The translations under genes and the position numbers were made by a program. 64,000 nt of DNA from NCBI RefSeq assembly GCF_002218195.1, contig NZ_CP022336.1, forward strand, positions 1,731,001 to 1,795,000, in the 5' to 3' direction. The notes under the pieces were generated by a model. That model did no database searches, was not told where the DNA came from, and worked only from the letters and a program-made list of their open reading frames with translations. This DNA is from Sphingorhabdus sp. SMR4y (lineage in GTDB: Bacteria > Pseudomonadota > Alphaproteobacteria > Sphingomonadales > Sphingomonadaceae). This document shows, piece by piece, positions 1 through 12,900 of this stretch (position 1 is its first letter; each line of letters begins with the position of its first letter).

Positions 1-140
1 TGATTGATCTCAGGATTGGATTCCAGAGCCGCTTCTACTGCCTGCACCAGTTCGACGGTTTGCGCCGAAACCGGATTGGATGCAACGAGCGCCGATATTG
101 CGGAACCGACTGCCAACCATTTCATTTTGCTATTTCTCAT
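1..140 (-). CDS. TolC-family outer membrane efflux/secretion channel, N-terminal fragment
   Basis: Only the first 46 codons are in the window; the gene runs off the left edge. The start at 140 is preceded by a strong GGGGGA six bases upstream. The product opens with a typical signal peptide (hydrophobic stretch ending VASNPVSA) followed by QTVELVQAVEAALESNPEI, which resembles the first helix of mature TolC-type channels (xxAxxxALxxNPxI). TolC-like proteins form the outer-membrane exit of type I secretion systems. It follows the OmpA-like gene by 16 bp and probably shares a transcript with the giant adhesin, so it is a good candidate for that adhesin's exporter. Inner-membrane ABC and adaptor genes would be expected further left. 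Confidence 0.7.
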   Translation of the reverse strand, partial: MRNSKMKWLAVGSAISALVASNPVSAQTVELVQAVEAALESNPEIN

Positions 141-156
141 TTTTCATCCCCCCTGC

Positions 157-879
157 TTAACGAGTCGCAGGCACTGTATTGATTTCCACCCGGCGATTGG
201 ACGGGTTGCGTTCACCATCGAGCGTTTCGACCTTGCGTTCGGTTTCTCCCCGGCCGTCTATTGTCATCGACGACGCTGAGATACCGGCACCTTCCATCAT
301 CCGCGCGACGGCTTGTGCACGTTCAACAGAGAGCGGGAAGTTGTAGCTGTCCGAACCGGACCGGTCGGTATGACCGACGACGGAAAAGGCATTCCATCCG
401 CAAACGGCCCTGTTTTCAGCAATCAGCGAGACCGTTGCCGAAGCGTCGGGTGGTGGTGTCGCCGAATCCCAGTCGAAATAGACGTACATGGGCATTTGCT
501 CGGCACATTGAATCTCGTTGACCGGCGGCGGAGGAGGAGGCGGTGGCGGCGGTGGCAATGGATCGCCGACCATGCGCAACGCAAATTTCTCGCACTTGTT
601 GACACTGTCGGCATCTTTGGTTCCGCTCTTCAGAAATCCCATCGCGATACCGCACTGGACCTTGGTCTCCGAAGCCCAATAATAGCGGGAATCCGTTGAC
701 CTCAGGACAGTTTCATCAAGCGTCGCCGCAACAGCAGAATTGTATCGGCTTTCCACTTCTCCGCGCAATTCGGCTTTACCCAATGACATCAGCGCGCCTT
801 CCTGCGCCAGCGCCATGCTCGGGAGTGCGATCGCACATCCGCCGATAAACATGGTTAATATTTTTGTCTTCTTGTTCAT
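157..879 (-). CDS. OmpA-family outer membrane protein with polyproline linker
   Basis: A 240-residue protein with a signal peptide (about 1-25, ending SMALA), an N-terminal domain of unknown fold containing two cysteines, a run of about eleven prolines near residues 107-118, and a C-terminal OmpA-like peptidoglycan-binding domain (about 125-235). The OmpA domain is supported by YVYFDWDSA, by VVGHTDRSGSDSYN and LSVERAQAV, and by RNPSNRRVEI near the end. Such domains anchor envelope proteins to peptidoglycan. It lies 45 bp after the adhesin stop and 16 bp before the TolC-like gene, the arrangement seen in type I secretion adhesin operons, so a role in holding the adhesin or exporter at the cell wall is plausible (inference). 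Confidence 0.85.
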   Translation of the reverse strand: MNKKTKILTMFIGGCAIALPSMALAQEGALMSLGKAELRGEVESRYNSAVAATLDETVLRSTDSRYYWASETKVQCGIAMGFLKSGTKDADSVNKCEKFALRMVGDPLPPPPPPPPPPPVNEIQCAEQMPMYVYFDWDSATPPPDASATVSLIAENRAVCGWNAFSVVGHTDRSGSDSYNFPLSVERAQAVARMMEGAGISASSMTIDGRGETERKVETLDGERNPSNRRVEINTVPATR

Positions 880-924
880 TTTGCCCTCCGGAAAGTCGGT
901 TTCCCAATCATTATCTGCTTTTTG

Positions 925-3900
925 CTAACCTGCCGCTTGGCCGGCATCTGCCATATCGATCTGCGTTTGCAGGCCGTCTGATACGACCGGCGACAACGGT
1001 CCGACATCACCCAGCACGAACATGTCCAGTACCTGTTCCGGAAGCGAATGCTCCGGAAGATGCTCGATCGCTCCACGACCGCCTTCGGTTTCATTGCCCG
1101 CGAAGGTATCGATCACCGCGTCAATCGAAACAATCTCCGGTGAACCACCATCAATCGCATCGGCAACAATCTCCTCAACAGTTGCCGGTGGGGTATCGGG
1201 GGCCGGGATGTCGAGCTGCACTGGTGCAGGCGTTTCGCCAACCGGAGCCAGCGCTTCCACGTTCATAGCAATACCCATGTCGAGCTGCAGGCCAGAGGCG
1301 GGCTGGAACTCGCTCGCATCGAAGCCGGGCTGCGCGTCGTTGCCGCCCGAACTTTCTTCGGCAAACATCTCTTCGCCGGCGTCAACCGCAGCTTCCGCCA
1401 ATGCTTCGCCAGATCCGCCGCTATAGTTACCGGACGCGGTATCTTGACCGGCAGGGCCGCTTTCGTCATTCGCGACCTCTCCACCATCAAGCTGGACGGC
1501 TTCGGGTTGCGGCTGATTATCAGCGGCCTGGAAATCCAGAGCCGCTTGATTGCCGACCTCTGCAAGCGGCGCATCCCTGCTACCGGCCGACTCCTCGGGC
1601 CTGCTATTTGCAGCCAGCAGGGTTGCAGCCAGTGCGATCGGCGCCGTTGCCGGTGCTTTCACTCCGGCTCGAGCCGCCTGTGCTTCGTTGGAATTGGCCA
1701 GCATGGTCTTGGCAGCCGGTGTTGTTTCGACTTTTGCCGGCTCGATCAGAGCGACATTTTCCCCCAGGCCACTGATATTCTGCAGCATCAGGCCGCCATT
1801 GTCGTTGGAGGCAATCCGCTCGCCGCTATCTGCCGACTGGAGAACCGGCTCATTCTCGACACCGAGGAAGTTAACTGGCGCGAGAGGAGCCATTGGAGCC
1901 AGCGGAAGAACCATGGAAGTGATCGAGGCGTCGATCAGCACATCGATCGTCGACAGCGATGTTTCATCACCATCTCCATCGATACCAACAATACCAAATT
2001 CATATTCCTGATCGGTCGGCAGAATTGTTCTGGAAACGGTAATATCCGTCGCAATACGCACAGAGGCATTTGCGTTGCTATCAATATTCTCGATCCGCAA
2101 CACACTAAATTCGATTGTTGGATCAATCGTAATGGCGCCCGTTGAGGTAATCGTAGTCGTGCCAGTCTCCGTCGCAGCGACCGTTCCGTCCGAGTTATAT
2201 CGCGTAGCTGTCCATTCAATATCGACTGGACCACTTTTCACTTGCTGAATATTGAGTGTCACAGAACCGAGATTGTCGGCATTGACCCATGGGTCGTCAT
2301 TTCCAAGCGTTCCTGGATCATGAAACTCCATTTCAAACCATTCATTCTGGTCCAGGAACTGGTTACTGACACCGAAGCCCTGGGTACTGGCATTTACGCC
2401 GGTTCCGTTGGACTGGAATTCTACTCTCCCTGCTTCATTGATTCCCAGTGTAGCAGGATCATCTTCCAGTTCTCTAAATCCGGGGCCCCCTGCACTGAGA
2501 TTGGCGAATGAAATCGTTTCATCTACAGCCGCATCCGGTGAGAGCAGGGTAAACTTATATGTTCCATCCGTATTGACTGCCAATGTGAACAAATCGATCG
2601 TGTCAGCCGAAGCGGTCAAAACACTGCCAGTGGCCGTATGTGTTGTTGTGTAAGTTATCCCAGTGATAGCGGGACCGGTGATATCGAACTGGCTGTGCCC
2701 ATCGGCGCCTGGCGCATAAGTAAATGTACCGTCAGCCATCGCATTGACGAAATTGCCCACCGTGAGCATGTCGCCATCGAGATCGGCGGCCGTTGGCGCA
2801 TCGTCGTCAAAGCTGATGTTTAACGTGCCCGATGCGCTTGAACCATCGGCGTCCAGCACCGTATAGCCAAGCACCGCAACCGGATCGGTCGCATTTTCGT
2901 CATTGGGTCCTGTTGCATGCAGGACATTGTCGAGCAAGGTGACTTCATAAGCCCCTGTTGCGGAGTCAGTGACCTCGACCGTGAAGAGATCAATGCCGTT
3001 GCGTGCTCCACCAGTAATGGTCGCGGTCAAGGTGCTGCCTGACCAGGCATAGGTAACCGTCTCCTGTCCGATGGTCGCGGTCAGGCCGTCCATCGATGCA
3101 AAATTGATCGACCCAGCACCATCACCGCCGAAATTGTGGGTCAATATGCCGCCAAAGGTCGCGGGGTTATTGTCGCCATCGGCATTGGCATCGGTTGCGC
3201 CGTCGATCGTGCTGAGCGGGTTGCCGCCGGCCAGACCATCATCGTCAACCAGAGCTGCGCTCGTGCCGGCGGTCGGAACATTGGCATCCAGGATCTGGAA
3301 GCTGATATTGGCGGTGGCCGTATCTCCATCGCCATCGGTAACCGTGAAGGTTGCTGTCGTTGGCGTTACCGGGCTAACCGTCGGATTATCGGCGGTAAAC
3401 TCATATGAACCGTCAGCTTTCACGCGGATCATGCCATCGCCAATATCCACCCAGTCGCTAAACTCGGCAGGACCGGCCGTGAAGACAAGCGCTGCACCAT
3501 TGACATGGGTAACCGTCGCACTGTCAGCGCCGCCCAAGAAATCCAGCGTCCCCGAAACCGTAGCGCCTTCATTGACATTTTGCGATGCTTCGTTGGTTGC
3601 AGTCGGCGTATCATCATCAATCGTGATCACCACCGAACCCGCCGCCGTTACAAAATCGCCATCGAAGTCGGTTGCCTGCAACAGGCTGCCAAGGCTGAGC
3701 ACGATGTCATTTTCATTGTCACCGATCGCGTGATCAAGCGGTCCCGAAAGGACGAAATCCCATGCCCCGGATGTTTCGTTCAACGTGAATGTGAAGACCG
3801 GATTGCCGCCAGCCGATGCCGTAAGGACATTGTTGACCACAGCATATGTTACAGGCGTTCCACCCGAAGTCAGCGCCGGCAATCCGCTCGTGTCGGTCAG

Positions 3901-6900
3901 AAGCTGATAGGTGAGCGGCGCATCTGCTCCGGCGTTGAACAGCGCGGTGACATTGCCCGAAACGCTGGTCACAACTCCGGCAATATCGCCCGTTCCCCCC
4001 TCGATGCCGCCCGCAAGGCCGTCTTCATCGACAGTTCCTGTCGAGTTGCCCGGATTGGCCGAAGGACCATCATCATCGAACTTTATGTTGCCGCCAAGAT
4101 CGAGCGATACCGTTTCAGATGCGCTGTCACCGTCACGGTCGGTGATCGTCGCGGTTCCTTCGAGAGAAACCAGACCGTCACCGAGGATGGCCTGCTGCAA
4201 ATCATAGTCGGCTCCGACGCCTGGAGTGTCGTGGTCTATTTCGGCAAATTGCGTAAGCGTTACAACACCGGTTACGGCATCAGTTCCGATCGTGAATATC
4301 GTGTTCCCCGCCGTGATCGAGCCGGCATCCGCGGCTGTGGAACCAACGACGGTTCCGCTGACCAGATACAGGGTGATCGCGTCTCCGCCGCTGGTCAGGC
4401 CGGAAGTGGCGCTGTCGACCACCAAGGCATAGGACCAGGCAATCGATCCCGCGCCATCGGCTCCATAGCTGGATGAAGCGATCGAGAAAGCGCCGCCGAA
4501 ATTGGCAGTCGTGCTTGCAATATCCTGATCCGTCGGATCGCCATCGGTTTCCGCATCCTGGGTTACAAGCATTACGGCGGTCGCCGCGTCGACAGCGGCA
4601 TCGATGCTCGGCCCGTCATCCTTGAAGGTCAAGGCGCCGGTCAGATCAATTGCCCCCGATGCTGTATCGCCGTCGCCATCGGTGGCGGTTGCGGTCAGCG
4701 TGATGAGATTCGTCCCCGCCAATCCTGCGGATTGATCTGCCCCGGTGTCGGGCGTGTGCTCCACCGCACGCAGCTGGTCGAGTTCGACCACACCGCTGGC
4801 GTTTACCGAAAGTGTGAAGACCACCCCGCCAGTAGCACTATAACCTTCGACAATATTGCCATTGACCCGCAGAAGCACAGCTTCACCGGTGGCAACATCG
4901 ACCAGACCACTATCGGCGTCCGTAGCGGATATCGAAAGCGCATAGGTGGTTGTTCCCGCCCCGTCCGCGCCATAGACGACCGCGAATGCGCCCGAAAGAT
5001 CGGCGGTGGCATCCGTGCCAAGAGCGGTTTCGTCGACCATCAGCATGGCCGCGGTAGGAGTAGCGGTAACCGAAGGGCCATCATCGGCAAATTTGACATT
5101 GCCGCCCAGGTCCAGAGACACAGTTTCGCTGGCCGTATCACCATCACCATCGGTGATCGTGGCGGTGCCTTCTAGCGAAACCAGACCATTAGCCAAAGTT
5201 GCCAGTTGAGCGTCATAGCCGGAACTGTCGCCCGGCAAGCCGTGATCAATCTCTGCAAACTGGGTCAGCGTGACGACACCGGTTGCCGCATCTGTGGCAA
5301 TCGTGAAGATCAGATCTGCACCGGCGCGGCCTTCGACCACTGTGCCGTTAAGAGTCAGCGTAATAGGCACACCATCGCTGGAGAGGCCCGAAACGGCATT
5401 GTCGACGACCAGTGCATAGGACCAGGCCGTGCTGCCCGCACCATCCGCGCCATAGCTGGAGGATGCGATCGAGAAGGCGCCGCCGAAGTTGGCTGTGGAT
5501 ACAGCCATATCCGATGCAGGACCAACCGTATCGGCATCCTGTGTGACCAGCATCACCGTATCAGCATCCGACACAGCGGCATCAATGGATGGACCATCGT
5601 CGCGGAAGACAAACGATGATCCAATATCGGCGATGGCGGTGGCGGAGTCACCATCGCCATCGGTGACCGTTGCGGTCAATGTAACGAGATTGGCGGCAGA
5701 CAGGCTGGCCGGATCGTTGGGATCCGGATTGGTGCCGTGAACAACCGCACGCACTTGATCGAGCGTGACCGTTCCATCAGCGGCTACCGTGATCGTGAAC
5801 ACAAGATCGCCGCCCGTTTCGGTGCGGCCTTCAACCACTGTTCCGTTCAGCGACAATAGGACATTCTGGCCCGTTGCAGTGTCCACAAGGCCGCTGAGAC
5901 CTGCGATTGTACCAAGCGCATAGGTGATGGACCCCGCGCCATCCGCACCGAAGCTGCTGGCAAAAATTCCGGCAAAGCTCGCGCTCGCGTCGGTGCCCAG
6001 GTCGGTTTCGTCTACCACCAGCGAAACGGGCGGGCTAACGACACTTACCGTTGGAGTGTCATCATCGACGTTGATCTGCAAACTGCCCGCAGCAACGTCG
6101 CCATCACCGTCAGTCACCTGATAGTTGAGCGTGAAGCTGATATCGTTTTCATCGAGGCCTGCGGCGTGATCAATCGGTGCATTCTGGGTCACCGTATAGG
6201 CGCCGGTAGCACTGTCCAGCGTCACTGTGATCACGGTTGTCGCGCCTTGTTTGATCAGCAGATCACCGCCAGAGATTTCATAGGTGAAACCGGTTGGCGG
6301 TGTGCCCGAGGCGAGCAAGGACAGCGTGCCTCCGTCCGCGCCGAACACGTGATTCAGTGTACCGGTGGCGTTCGCCGTGTCCGGATCAACGTCGCCAGTT
6401 CCGCCGGCATTGCCACCAAGGGCATCGTCATCCAGCTGAACCGCTGTGTTGCTCGTGGTCGACGGAATATCGTCAATTATATCGACCGTGATGGTCGTTG
6501 TTGTTGTATTCCCGTTTGCGTCCTTGACCTCGATGGTGAAGGTTTCGACATCATTTTCGATGTTCGCGCCATCATTGGCAGTAGCTCCCGTTACCGGCGT
6601 GGTCAGCGTGTAGCTGTAGCTGCCGTCCGGATTGAGGGTAAGCGTGCCGTTGGAGCCGACATTGCTGCCAACAACGGTATAGCTATAGGGTCCGGTGCCG
6701 CCGGTAACATTATCGGCAATCGTGCCCGATATTGTTTCGGCATTGCTGGCAGGATCGCTGCCCACCGTATCAAGCGCCGCTTCGTTGACACTGACATCGT
6801 CGCTGCTTGCTGCAAGGCCGGAGTCATTGAGCGAGATCGTCAATGTGGTCGTAGACGTGTCGCCATCCCCGTCTGTAACCGTATAGACAAACGTGTCTGT

Positions 6901-9900
6901 GGCTCCGCCCGGAGGCACGAGCCCTGGCGTCGATATATAGCTGTAAGTGCCGTCGCTGCTGATCGTCAGCTTGCCATAGGTTCCGTTGACAACAGTGCCG
7001 ACATTGCCCGAAACCGCGCCGCTAATATCATTACCGGTCGCGACCCCTGTCACGGCACCGGAGGATGCGAAACCGTCTGCACCTGCTGAATCACCAGTAA
7101 CCGCATCGGTGACGACATTTCCGCCGATTGTTGCGCCTTCCGCCACGGTGGCGGTGTCGGCAACGGCAGACGGACTATCGTCTTCTATGGTAATGGTCAG
7201 GCCTGTCGCATTGGTCGTGCTGACCGTTCCGTCATCCGATGTCACCGGAACGGTGAAGACCAGCTGATCTTCGCCAGCCGTTTCGAAGCCCGTATCCGGA
7301 TGGTCGATCTTGCCGATCAAGGTGACGGTGTAATTGCCGCTATTGTCGATAGTGATCTGAATAACGGCACTTCCGCCCGCCGATCCGGTCAGCGTCTGCG
7401 TTCCGACGCCGCTCCACGTGACTGCAGCGCTTCCCGAAGTCAGAACCGCACCGGGATCTCCCAGCGTTACTGTCTGCGCCTCGCCATCGACATCGGTGAC
7501 GGTGATCTGGCCCGTGACAGTGGCTGCATCGGTCGTATCGCTGCTCCCCGCCGCCGCAGCGCCGTCGGCGATACCGCCAGCCAGCCCTTCTTCGGAAACA
7601 ACGGCCGTGGCTGCTCCCACTTGCGGAGCATCATTGGTGCCATTGATGGTAATCGTCAGGGTCGTAGTCGCAATATCGCCATCAGCGTCGGTAATTGTGT
7701 ACGTGAAAGTTTCAGTCAGCGTCTCACCGTCATCGAGCCCTTGAACGGCCGGATCGCTATTGGCCAGCATATAGCTGTAGCTGCCATCTGCGTTCAGCGT
7801 CAGTTTGCCATAAGCGCCATCCAGCGCGGTGCCGACGGTGCCAGCGATCAGGCCGAATGCAATGCCGGTGACCATCACGCCGTCTGCGCCCTGGACATCC
7901 GCGACGCCGTCGGTAGCGTTGGCATCCGCGCCGCCGATGCCGGTGAGCACATTCCCGTCAGCGACTAACGCGCCGTCTTCCTTGACCGAGTCAACATCGG
8001 CAAAGGCTGTCGGGACATCGTCGGAAACATTGATGTTGACCGTACCGGCAGCGGTATCGCCATCACTGTCTGTCGCCACCACCGTAACCGAACCGAGTGC
8101 CTGCAGATCATCGGCGGTGAACACAGGATGGCTGTCATAATTGTCGTTCAGCGTTGCTGTCACCGTCGCAACATTGGCAGAAACCGACAGAGACAGGGTT
8201 ACGACGACATTTGTGCCATCGCTGCCCGTGATCGTGTTGCTGTCAACACGTACCCATGTCAGCCCACCCGACAATGCGCTGAGATCCGTGCCAAAAACGA
8301 TCGAACTGATCGCATCGGATCCGGCAGTAAACGTAATATCCCCGCTGACAAAGTCGGGACCTGCCGGTGTCGAACCGTCGGCCAGATTCTGATCATCAAG
8401 GGTCAGCGTTATCGGGTCACCCGCGATCGGATCGGCGCCATCGGTAATCGAGATAGGCTGCTCCGCCGTCGCGATATCGCCGTCGCCGTCGGTGATTGTA
8501 TAGGTGAAGGACGCATCGACATCACCGCCGCTCTGGTCGAGATTCGGGTTCGGGTCGAATGTCCAGGCTCCGGAAGCTGTGAACGAATAGGTTCCGTTAG
8601 CCGTTACCACCTCGGTTGTTCCGACTGCATTGATCGTCGTGCTAACGCCACCGATCGTGACAGAAGTAACCACTGCGCCGTCAGCACCTTGCGTATCATT
8701 GGCCAGCACATTGCCGCCCACGGTGCCCGGAGCATCTTCTGCCAGCGTTATCGCCAGATCGTCTGCGGCAATCGGCGCATCATCGATAATATCGATCGTC
8801 AATATGCCATTCGATATGTCGCCGTCTATATCCGTAACCACTATGGCGAAGCTGTCGCTGGTAGCATCGCCCAAACTATTGTCGGTCAGCGTATAGCTGT
8901 AGGTGATCGAACCATTGGTGATACCGGTGATGGTCAAGGTGCCCGAAGCGCCAACAAAAGTCTGGCCGACCGCAGTCACCGCCACGCCGTCGATCGTGAC
9001 AGTGCCGGGACCGTCCGGCGCATCAAATGTGATCGTTCCCGCCGTAGACTCGCTATCTGCAGGTTCGTTTGTACCTTCCGGCTCAGCGCCACGATTGGGC
9101 AGTCCCGATTCGTCGACGATGGTCCCCGCTTCACCGCTGACCGGCAGGGTCAGGGTGACCGGACTGTCGGCAATATCGATGGTCAGGGTCGTTACCGACG
9201 TGTCGCCGTCGCCGTCCTGCAGCGTATAGGTAAACACATCCTGCACGCCGCCCGGACTGTCGGCATTGCGCGCATAGCTGTAGCTGCCGTCGGCATTGAG
9301 GGTCAGAACCCCGTACAGGCCGTTGACTGTCGTCCCGACCGTCGCGGCATCAACCAGCACAGCGCCGGTATCTCCTGCCGCAACCCCGGCCACGACCGCG
9401 CCGTCCGCGCCCTGGGTGTCGGCGCCGCCGTCAGCTTCGCTGTCGGTAATCACATTGCCCGTCGCCGGACCATAGTCGCCCGCCGCTATGCTGTCCGTGT
9501 CCATCACGGCAACCGGGGCATCGTCGATGATCGCGATGCTCAGCGTGCCGGAAGCGGCATCGCCGTCCTGATCGGTGATCACGACCGCAAAATCATCGCT
9601 CGTATTGTCGCCAGCCGTATTGTCGGTCAGCGTATAGCTGTAGGTGATCGAACCGTTGGTGATACCGGTAATGGTCAAAGTGCCCGAAGCGCCGACAAAA
9701 GTCTGGCCGACCGCAGTCACCGCCACGCCGTTAATGGTCACCGTTGCCGGTCCGTCAGCAGCAGTGTAGCTGATCGTTCCCGCTGTTGTTTCCAGATCGG
9801 ACGCTTCGTTCGAACCAGGCGATTCCGACCCGCGTGCCGGCAGGCCTTCCTCATCGACAATCGCGCCCGCTTCACCGCTGACCGGCAGGGTCAGGGTGAC

Positions 9901-12900
9901 CGGACTGTCGGCAATATCGATGGTCAGGGTCGTTACCGACGTGTCGCCGTCGCCGTCCTGCAGCGTATAGGTAAACACATCCTGCACGCCGCCCGGACTG
10001 TCGGCATTGCGCGCATAGCTGTAGCTGCCGTCGGCATTGAGGGTCAGAACCCCGTACAGGCCGTTGACTGTCGTCCCGACCGTCGCGGCATCAACCAGCA
10101 CAGCGCCGGTATCTCCTGCCGCAACCCCGGCCACGACCGCGCCGTCCGCGCCCTGGGTGTCGGCGCCGCCGTCAGCTTCGCTGTCGGTAATCACATTGCC
10201 CGTCGCCGGACCATAGTCGCCCGCCGCTATGCTGTCCGTGTCCATCACGGCAACCGGGGCATCGTCGATGATCGCGATGCTCAGCGTGCCGGAAGCGGCG
10301 TCGCCGTCCTGATCGGTGATCACGACCGCAAAATCATCGCTCGTATTGTCGCCAGCCGTATTGTCGGTCAGCGTATAGCTGTAGGTGATCGAACCGTTGG
10401 TGATACCGGTAATGGTCAAAGTGCCCGAAGCGCCGACAAAAGTCTGGCCGACCGCAGTCACCGCCACGCCGTTAATGGTCACCGTTGCCGGTCCGTCAGC
10501 AGCAGTGTAGCTGATCGTTCCCGCTGTTGTTTCCAGATCGGACGCTTCGTTCGAACCAGGCGATTCCGACCCGCGTGCCGGCAGGCCTTCCTCATCGACA
10601 ATCGCGCCCGCTTCACCGCTGACCGGCAGGGTCAGGGTGACCGGACTGTCGGCAATATCGATGGTCAGGGTCGTTACCGACGTGTCGCCGTCGCCGTCCT
10701 GCAGCGTATAGGTAAACACATCCTGCACGCCGCCCGGACTGTCGGCATTGCGCGCATAGCTGTAGCTGCCGTCGGCATTGAGGGTCAGAACCCCGTACAG
10801 GCCGTTGACTGTCGTCCCGACCGTCGCGGCATCAACCAGCACAGCGCCGGTATCTCCTGCCGCAACCCCGGCCACGACCGCGCCGTCCGCGCCCTGGGTG
10901 TCGGCGCCGCCGTCAGCTTCGCTGTCGGTAATCACATTGCCCGTCGCCGGACCATAGTCGCCCGCCGCTATGCTGTCCGTGTCCATCACGGCAACCGGGG
11001 CATCGTCGATGATCGCGATGCTCAGCGTGCCGGAAGCGGCGTCGCCGTCCTGATCGGTGATCACGACCGCAAAATCATCGCTCGTATTGTCGCCAGCCGT
11101 ATTGTCGGTCAGCGTATAGCTGTAGGTGATCGAACCGTTGGTGATACCGGTAATGGTCAAAGTGCCCGAAGCGCCGACAAAAGTCTGGCCGACCGCAGTC
11201 ACCGCCACGCCGTTAATGGTCACCGTTGCCGGTCCGTCAGCAGCAGTGTAGCTGATCGTTCCCGCTGTTGTTTCCAGATCGGACGCTTCGTTCGAACCAG
11301 GCGATTCCGACCCGCGTGCCGGCAGGCCTTCCTCATCGACAATCGCGCCCGCTTCACCGCTGACCGGAAGGGTCAGGGTGACCGGACTGTCGGCAATATT
11401 GATGGTCAGGGTCGTTACCGACGTGTCGCCGTCGCCGTCCTGCAGCGTATAGGTAAACACATCCTGCACGCCGCCCGGACTGTCGGCATTGCGCGCATAG
11501 CTGTAGCTGCCGTCGGCATTGAGGGTCAGAACCCCGTACAGGCCGTTGACTGTCGTCCCGACCGTCGCGGCATCAACCAGCACAGCGCCGGTATCTCCTG
11601 CCGCAACCCCGGCCACGACCGCGCCGTCCGCGCCCTGGGTGTCGGCGCCGCCGTCAGCTTCGCTGTCGGTAATCACATTGCCCGTCGCCGGACCATAGTC
11701 GCCCGCCGCTATGCTGTCCGTGTCCATCACGGCAACCGGGGCATCGTCGATGATCGCGATGCTCAGCGTGCCGGAAGCGGCATCGCCGTCCTGATCGGTG
11801 ATCACGACCGCAAAATCATCGCTCGTATTGTCGCCAGCCGTATTGTCGGTCAGCGTATAGCTGTAGGTGATCGAACCGTTGGTGATACCGGTGATGGTCA
11901 AGGTGCCCGAAGCGCCGACAAAAGTCTGGCCGACCGCAGTCACCGCCACGCCGTTGATGGTCACCGTTGCCGGTCCGTCAGCAGCAGTGTAGCTGATCGT
12001 TCCCGCTGTTGTTTCCAGATCGGACGCTTCGTTCGAACCAGGCGATTCCGACCCGCGTGCCGGCAGGCCTTCCTCATCGACAATCGCGCCCGCTTCACCG
12101 CTGACCGGAAGGGTCAGGGTGACCGGACTGTCGGCAATATCGATGGTCAGGGTCGTTACCGACGTGTCGCCGTCGCCGTCCTGCAGCGTATAGGTAAACA
12201 CATCCTGCACGCCGCCCGGACTGTCGGCATTGCGCGCATAGCTGTAGCTGCCGTCGGCATTGAGGGTCAGAACCCCGTACAGGCCGTTGACTGTCGTCCC
12301 GACCGTCGCGGCATCAACCAGCACAGCGCCGGTATCTCCTGCCGCAACCCCGGCCACAACCGCGCCATCCGCGCCCTGGGTGTCGGCGCCGCCGTCGGCT
12401 TCGCTGTCGGTAATCACATTGCCCGTCGCCGGACCATAGTCGCCCGCCGCTATGCTGTCCGTGTCCATCACGGCAACCGGGGCATCGTCGATGATGGAAA
12501 TAGTCAGATCGGCATTGGCAACATCGCCGTCAGCATCGACCACGGAAACCGCGAACAGATCAGCCGTGTTATCCCCCGATGTGTTATCGCTCAGCGTATA
12601 GGTATAATCGATGGAACCATTGCTTATGCTGGTAATCGTCAGCGTGCCGAAATTGCCGACAAAGCTTTGCCCAACAGCAGTGACAGCGACTCCGTTGATC
12701 GAAACGACCGCCGGACCATCGCCGGGAATGAATATAATAGAGCCGACAGTGGTTTCACCATTGCCGGCAGCATTTGTTCCTTCCGGCTCGCTGCCGCGCG
12801 CAGGCAGGCCGGATTCGTCGACGCTGCTGGAGGCATTGGTCGCACCGGTCGGATTATCCGGCGTAACGATAACGACAGCCGGCAGCTCGTCTTCGTCATC

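Noticed and set aside
9128-12490. CRISPR-like regular repetition
   Set aside because: The units are 741 bp, contiguous, in frame and coding; there are no short repeats with unique spacers.
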